From an uncultured Sphingomonadales bacterium (GTDB taxonomy: Bacteria > Pseudomonadota > Alphaproteobacteria > Sphingomonadales > Sphingomonadaceae), in assembly GCA_903832325.1 (NCBI GenBank), contig CAILBC010000023.1, positions 62,001 to 126,000 on the forward strand: a stretch of DNA of 64,000 bases, given 5' to 3'. Each line of letters opens with the position of its first letter. Position 1 is the first letter of the stretch. Positions 59,882-64,000 of the stretch are shown one piece after another. The position numbers and the translations under genes were made by a program. A model generated the notes under the pieces. The model was not told where the DNA came from, searched no databases, and saw only the letters and a program-made list of their open reading frames with translations.

Positions 59882-61737
59882 CAGAACCCCACGGTCAGAT
59901 CGATTTGCAGCACATCGATCGCCAGTGGATCGCCCACGATCTGGTTGGCGCTCAGCCAGCGGGCACCGGCGCGCACATTGCGCGCCACGCCCAGCGATCC
60001 GCCCAGGATAAAGCCCTTGGCATTGGTGCCGCCCAGATGGAAATCGGGATCGACAAAGGCATCGAGCGTCGCATCGCTTTCCAGATACTTGTACCCGGCC
60101 CACACGCGCCATTCGCCGCGCGCATTGGGGTTGGGATTGCCGAACGAGGCCATGACCTGATAGCCCTGCCGGCCGGCAAGATAGGGCGTGCGATTGGCCG
60201 CGACCGGATCGCAGATATTGCCGCTGCCGCCGGCACCGCCGTTGTTCACCGGCTCGCCCGCTACGCCATAGCGGCAGGCGCGCGACCGGTGGAACGCCAG
60301 GTTGTTGATATAATCGCCCATCAGGCTGAATTCGGTGCCGGGGCCCACCGGCACGTGCAGCGTGCCGATCACGTCGAGCACGTGGAATTTCTGCACCAGC
60401 CCGAGCAGCTGGTTGCCGTTCACCGGATTGCCCGCGGCATCGACGATCTGGCGCATCTGGAACAGCGAGTTGCCGCCCTGGATGAAATAGGGCGCAAACC
60501 CGTCGGTGGAGCACTGCGTAACGGCATAACCGAGCGCGCAGGGCTTTGACTGGCGACCCGCCACATTGGTGAAAGCATAATACCCCGCGGCCAGATCGAA
60601 CCGCGATTTCGCGCCGATCCGCCAATCGGTTTCGACTTGCGCCGCGAGCAGCCATTTCTGCGGCGTGGACTGCTTGATGGTCGAAACATCGGGGAAATTC
60701 GAGCTGCCGAAATCGAGCGGGAAGGCCCCGCCGCGCAGCTTGAAATCGGCATGGCCCAGCGCGCGGTTGCGCAGCGTGAATTCGCCATAGAGCCCTTCCA
60801 TCGACAGTTCCGGCCCGAACATGGCATCGCTGGAATAGAACGGATTGCCGAACCGGCCCCCGGTCACGCTGGCCCAGTCGGTGACTTTGGCCGAAACGAA
60901 CGCCTTGGTCAGATAGATGTTGCGCTTGAAGAAATCGCTGCCCAGCGTGGCCTTTTGCGAAATCGGATTGGCATCGTTGCCCGTGGCAATCTGGAACCCG
61001 GCGCTGATTTTGGGGGTGATCGCCACGTCCATGTTGAACCGCGCGCGCATCAGCGCCAGGCCATATTTGTTGACCGTGGTGTTCAGGAACGGGATGTTGC
61101 CGCTCAACAGATTGATCGGCCCGGTGGCGATGATCGACGGGAAATTGGGGATCAGCGTCGAATTGAACCGGCTGTAGAAATTCGACTGGGTGCGCAGGCG
61201 GAGATCGCCGCCCAACGTGACGCGCCGGGTCCAGTCGGGCGCGGCTTCGCCCGGTGAGGCCCAGCCTTCGGCCTTCGCCTCGCGCATCACGTCGGCCTTG
61301 ATATCGTCGCGGATGCGATCGCGCACGACATCGGGAATATAGGGCACGCGGATCGTGCCGGTGGGCGCGGGCGGCAGATTGGCCGCCATCTGCGTGCCGG
61401 CCGCAGCGGCCGGCGTGCCAGCCGCCGCGGCAGTGCCTGCGCCGGCCATCTGCGGTGCCCCGGCTGCCCCGGCGCCTGCGCCAACGGCTGCACGCGCGGC
61501 GTTGGCTGCCACCACGATTTCCTCGGCACGCGCCTCTTCGGCTTCGCGCGTCGCTTCGGCAATCAGCGCGTCGCCCTTGTCCTTGCTGATCGTGCCCTGC
61601 GCCACCAGCAGGCGCACCAGATTGATCATCGCGTTGCTGGAATGCGCTGCGGCAAGCGCGGGTGAGGCGCCCAGCACGGCGGTACAGGACAGGCCCAGCA
61701 GCAGGGCTGCCTTGCGGGTCCATTGGCGCTGCAACAT
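59881..61737 (-). CDS. Putative porin of the exoprotein cluster
   Basis: The protein has ~618 aa from the ATG at 61737, chosen for AAGGATCACGCC before it and a clean signal peptide (KAALLLGLSCTAVLGASPALA); the track's 61827 start overlaps the TonB stop and is possible. After the signal come a helical segment (NLVRLLVAQGTISKDKGDAL), an Ala/Gly linker and IRVPYIPDVVRDRIRDDIKAD. An outer-membrane barrel starts at RVTLGGDLRLRTQSNFYSRF and ends in a terminal Phe (LTVGF). This matches the 'putative porin' family. Its place between TonB-like and exoprotein genes suggests a secretion or display channel; no POTRA domains of TpsB type are visible. Confidence 0.85.
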   Translation of the reverse strand: MLQRQWTRKAALLLGLSCTAVLGASPALAAAHSSNAMINLVRLLVAQGTISKDKGDALIAEATREAEEARAEEIVVAANAARAAVGAGAGAAGAPQMAGAGTAAAAGTPAAAAGTQMAANLPPAPTGTIRVPYIPDVVRDRIRDDIKADVMREAKAEGWASPGEAAPDWTRRVTLGGDLRLRTQSNFYSRFNSTLIPNFPSIIATGPINLLSGNIPFLNTTVNKYGLALMRARFNMDVAITPKISAGFQIATGNDANPISQKATLGSDFFKRNIYLTKAFVSAKVTDWASVTGGRFGNPFYSSDAMFGPELSMEGLYGEFTLRNRALGHADFKLRGGAFPLDFGSSNFPDVSTIKQSTPQKWLLAAQVETDWRIGAKSRFDLAAGYYAFTNVAGRQSKPCALGYAVTQCSTDGFAPYFIQGGNSLFQMRQIVDAAGNPVNGNQLLGLVQKFHVLDVIGTLHVPVGPGTEFSLMGDYINNLAFHRSRACRYGVAGEPVNNGGAGGSGNICDPVAANRTPYLAGRQGYQVMASFGNPNPNARGEWRVWAGYKYLESDATLDAFVDPDFHLGGTNAKGFILGGSLGVARNVRAGARWLSANQIVGDPLAIDVLQIDLTVGF

Positions 61738-61823
61738 GGCGTGATCCTTCATCATCGTGATCCAGATTGTCTCGCCCCGGATGGTCAGGGCCCGCTTCAT
61801 GGTCGTGTTCATAAGGGTGGTGA

Positions 61824-62522
61824 TCATGTCGGCCGCTTCCCCTTGACTCGGTAGCGTTGCGGAAAGCGCATGCCGGCGGGCGGTGAATCGAGATCGCTGA
61901 TCGCCAGCAGAATTTCGCGCACCAGCTTGTCGCGATCGCTGCTGCCGCTCGATTTCAGGATCGTCACCTGGGTCACCCGCCCCGACGGCGAGATCGTAAC
62001 CCCGATATCGAGCGTAAAGGCCAGCCGGTTAAGCCGGCGATCGGCCGCCAGCCGTTCGGTCAGCAATCCGTCGATATAGCGGTTGTAGAACTGTTCGCTC
62101 ATCGGCGGGCCGCTGGGTCCGCCACCGCAAAAGCTGCCGGTGCACGTGCCGGCGCCCGTGCCCATGCCGCCGCCATTGCCCGATTGCAGGCCAAACGCAT
62201 CCGATCCTGCCTGCGCCGGGCCATTGATCGAAACCGGCGCCGGCGCCGATTTCTGCTCCACCGGATTGGGCACCGGATTGGGCTTGTCCTGCGGTTCGGG
62301 CGGGTGCGGCTGGGGTGGCGGCGGCGGAGGTGGCGGCGGCGGCGGCACCATTGCCACCACGGCTGGCGGCGGCGCCTCCACTTTCACCCCGGTGGTCGCG
62401 GTCATCTGGCTGTAAACATACCATCCCGCCACCAGCAGCAGCAGGCCGCCAATCGCCAGCGCCAGCCAGCGGAGCATGCCGCCGGCTTCGTCGGGATCGG
62501 GGGTATGGTCCGGTTTGGCCAT
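61824..62522 (-). CDS. tonB: TonB-like energy transducer
   Basis: The 232-residue protein has one N-terminal transmembrane helix (WLALAIGGLLLLVAGWYVY), a proline-rich periplasmic spacer (PPPPPPPPPP, then HPPEPQDKPNPVPNP) and a Gly/Ser/Cys linker. The TonB C-terminal domain follows (FTLDIGVTISPSGRVTQVTI, ILLAISDLDSPPAGMRFP). It lies 12 bp after ExbD and overlaps the start region of the porin gene. It transmits the proton-motive force from ExbB/ExbD to an outer-membrane partner. The partner here is probably the porin-like protein, not a TBDR, since none adjoins. Confidence 0.9.
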   Translation of the reverse strand: MAKPDHTPDPDEAGGMLRWLALAIGGLLLLVAGWYVYSQMTATTGVKVEAPPPAVVAMVPPPPPPPPPPPQPHPPEPQDKPNPVPNPVEQKSAPAPVSINGPAQAGSDAFGLQSGNGGGMGTGAGTCTGSFCGGGPSGPPMSEQFYNRYIDGLLTERLAADRRLNRLAFTLDIGVTISPSGRVTQVTILKSSGSSDRDKLVREILLAISDLDSPPAGMRFPQRYRVKGKRPT

Positions 62523-62534
62523 GAAGCGACAGTC

Positions 62535-62942
62535 TTACGATGCCGTCGGCTTGCCGGTGACCAGGCCGACCTTGTTCAGATCAAGCTGGCGGCAAAGGTC
62601 GAGCACTTCGGTAATCTTGCCATATTGCGCGGTCTGGTCGCCCTTCAGCACGATTGGCACGTCGGGGTTCTGCGCCTTGGCATTGCGCAGCCGCGTTTCC
62701 AGATCGCTGAGCGTTACCGGAAAGGCATCGAGAAAGATCTGCCCCTGGTTGTTGACCGTGATCGCCACGGTTTTGGGCTGGACCAGGCTTTTGGCAGAGC
62801 TCGCCTTGGGCAGATCGACCTTGATCCCCTGCACGCTGGCGGTTGCCATCAGGATGAAGATGACCAGCAGCACATAGGCCAGGTCCAGCATCGGGGTGAT
62901 ATTGATATCGTCATAGGCCTTGCGGCCGCCACCCACATCCAT
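62535..62942 (-). CDS. exbD: ExbD-family biopolymer transport protein
   Basis: The 135-residue protein has the N-terminal cytoplasmic tail and single helix NITPMLDLAYVLLVIFILMA, with the proton-relaying Asp in PMLD. A periplasmic domain follows with IKVDLPKASSA and VPIVLKGDQTAQYGK. A strong GAAGGAG site stands before the ATG. It is encoded between ExbB and TonB in one operon and forms the motor with ExbB. Confidence 0.93.
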   Translation of the reverse strand: MDVGGGRKAYDDINITPMLDLAYVLLVIFILMATASVQGIKVDLPKASSAKSLVQPKTVAITVNNQGQIFLDAFPVTLSDLETRLRNAKAQNPDVPIVLKGDQTAQYGKITEVLDLCRQLDLNKVGLVTGKPTAS

Positions 62943-62983
62943 GGCAAAGCTCCTTCAAAAAACCGTTTTGTCGCGCGTCGTGT

Positions 62984-64000
62984 TCAGAACAGGCCGCCGC
63001 CGCCCATCATCGCCTGTTCGGCGGCTTCGTCGGCCTGCAATTCCGCCAGCCGGGTGATCAGCTGGTCGATGAACACGCCCATGTCGCTGGCCAGCGGGGT
63101 CACCTGCGAGTTGAGGTAGTTGTAGCCGAACAACGAGGGGATGGCGCAGAACAGGCCCGAAATCGTGGCGAGCAGCGCCGCGGCGATCCCCGGTGCGATC
63201 GCGTTCACGTTCACGTCGCCAGCCATCGCCACGCCGCCAAAGGTGTTCATCACCCCCATCACCGTGCCCAGCAGGCCGATGAACGGCCCGCCCGAAATGG
63301 CGATTGTCAGGATCACCATCCAGGCATCAAGCTTGTGGTTTTCGGCCACGACCACTTCGGTGGTGGCCGCGCGCATCGCATCGATCGCCTGGCTGGACAG
63401 CGGCTGGCTGCCCCAGCGCGCCTTGCGCCGTTTGAATTCCTCGATCCCCACGTCATAGATGTGCGCCAGCGGCGAATCCTTGATCAGCCTGGCATTTTTG
63501 GCATCGAGATCAGGAATTTCGGCCACCGGCACCAGATCGTCCATCTTGCGGAACTGGCGCATGAACGCGGCATTGGCCTTGGTGCATTTCGACAGATAGC
63601 GGAACTTTGCCGCCATCACCGAGGCCGACAGCGCAAACAGCGCCAGACACAGCCCGACAACGATTTCATCGACGCCTTCCAGCTTTGACAGCACGAAGAA
63701 AAACACGCCGCCGCCGCTGCTTTGCTTTTCGGCGGTTTCGCTCACGCTCACCAGTTTGCCGCCCTGGCCTTCGGCGGCGACCATGGCGAGGATCTGCGTG
63801 GCCGGGCGCGCGGTTTTCGACAGGCGCACTTCATCGAGTTCACCATTGAACGGCTGACCCGCCGCCCCGCCGATGAACGCCGATCCGTCGATCGCACCCA
63901 GCGCGCCGGCGCCGGTCGCCGCATCCTGGCCGTTGACATAAAGGTGCGTCGCGGTGCCATCGGCGGTGAACGCGATATGCACCCATTCGCCCTGCTTCAC
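62984..64000 (-). CDS. exbB: LamG-like domain fused to MotA/TolQ/ExbB proton channel (5' partial)
   Basis: At least 338 residues are visible; the N-terminus is outside the window, so the start codon listed by the track is only the edge. The first ~75 residues are the end of a LamG/concanavalin-type sugar-binding fold (VHIAFTADGTATHLYVNG, DEVRLSKTARP). A linker and helix EIVVGLCLALFALSASVMAAKF lead to the ExbB core: WMVILTIAISGGPFIGLLGTVMGVMNTF and IAPGIAAALLATISGLFCAIPS. Such DUF2341/LamG-ExbB fusions are atypical for classical ExbB, which has no periplasmic lectin domain. It starts the cluster that ends with the giant exoprotein. Confidence 0.88.
   Translation of the reverse strand: MKQGEWVHIAFTADGTATHLYVNGQDAATGAGALGAIDGSAFIGGAAGQPFNGELDEVRLSKTARPATQILAMVAAEGQGGKLVSVSETAEKQSSGGGVFFFVLSKLEGVDEIVVGLCLALFALSASVMAAKFRYLSKCTKANAAFMRQFRKMDDLVPVAEIPDLDAKNARLIKDSPLAHIYDVGIEEFKRRKARWGSQPLSSQAIDAMRAATTEVVVAENHKLDAWMVILTIAISGGPFIGLLGTVMGVMNTFGGVAMAGDVNVNAIAPGIAAALLATISGLFCAIPSLFGYNYLNSQVTPLASDMGVFIDQLITRLAELQADEAAEQAMMGGGGLF

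Noticed and set aside
59333-61723. 796-residue minus ORF spanning the porin and coiled-coil genes
   Set aside because: Only its last 182 codons match a sensible protein; the rest is out of frame with the porin gene, which has clear barrel motifs.

Overview
The window is GC-rich chromosomal DNA from an alphaproteobacterium, most likely a sphingomonad (Novosphingobium/Sphingomonas-like). The reasons are the MmcB repair protein, Flp/Tad pilins, a TonB-dependent receptor of sphingomonad type, a FixJ-style LuxR regulator, frequent ATGA-coupled operons, and the DUF3739-type filamentous haemagglutinin cluster. Genus is inference; no rRNA or marker gene is present.

Left part (1-11.2 kb): the start of mmcB, tRNA-Arg(CCG), a cation-efflux (CDF) transporter, an HD-GYP protein and two PilZ proteins (c-di-GMP module), two unknown genes with an in-frame 18-bp minisatellite, an Flp pilin with a LuxR-type pseudo-receiver regulator, and a nitric-oxide signalling island. 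The island holds an H-NOX sensor, an HNOBA-histidine-kinase-receiver hybrid, a tiny DHp-like protein and two transcription regulators, with a 38-bp palindrome in the divergent control region.

11.2-17.5 kb: a purine-type NCS2 permease and a TonB receptor lie divergent to a translationally coupled trio: a Rieske-less oxygenase, a separate Rieske protein and a GST-like protein. The layout recalls the NdmC/NdmD-Rieske/NdmE complex for N7-demethylation of methylxanthine and suggests a methylated-purine uptake and demethylation module.

17.5-31.6 kb: a PAS_5 protein, an esterase, an M48-TPR protease, a DsbA-like oxidoreductase, a TadE/TadF/TadG minor-pilin operon, an MFS carrier, a CBS-PAS-GGDEF-EAL enzyme, an exported GH13 alpha-glucosidase and an ABM monooxygenase.

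31.6-44.8 kb: an ABC-dependent capsule/exopolysaccharide locus on the minus strand. It has KpsE, KpsM and KpsT, a Wza-like export lipoprotein, an SQD1-like UDP-sulfoquinovose synthase, a methyltransferase-like protein, a sugar epimerase, a composite glycosyltransferase and unknown partners. A prepilin peptidase follows on the plus strand.

45.9-64.0 kb: a single minus-strand cluster encoding a LamG-ExbB fusion (cut by the window edge), ExbD, a TonB-like protein, a putative porin, a coiled-coil periplasmic protein and a 4486-residue filamentous haemagglutinin-like exoprotein. No TpsB is visible. The set reads as an energised surface-display or secretion system for a giant adhesin, and is the strongest candidate here for an undescribed system.

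Across the window, five copies of a ~100-bp two-hairpin repeat occur. Four begin exactly at the stop codon of the gene transcribed into them. Short in-frame tandem repeats also recur in several unrelated genes.
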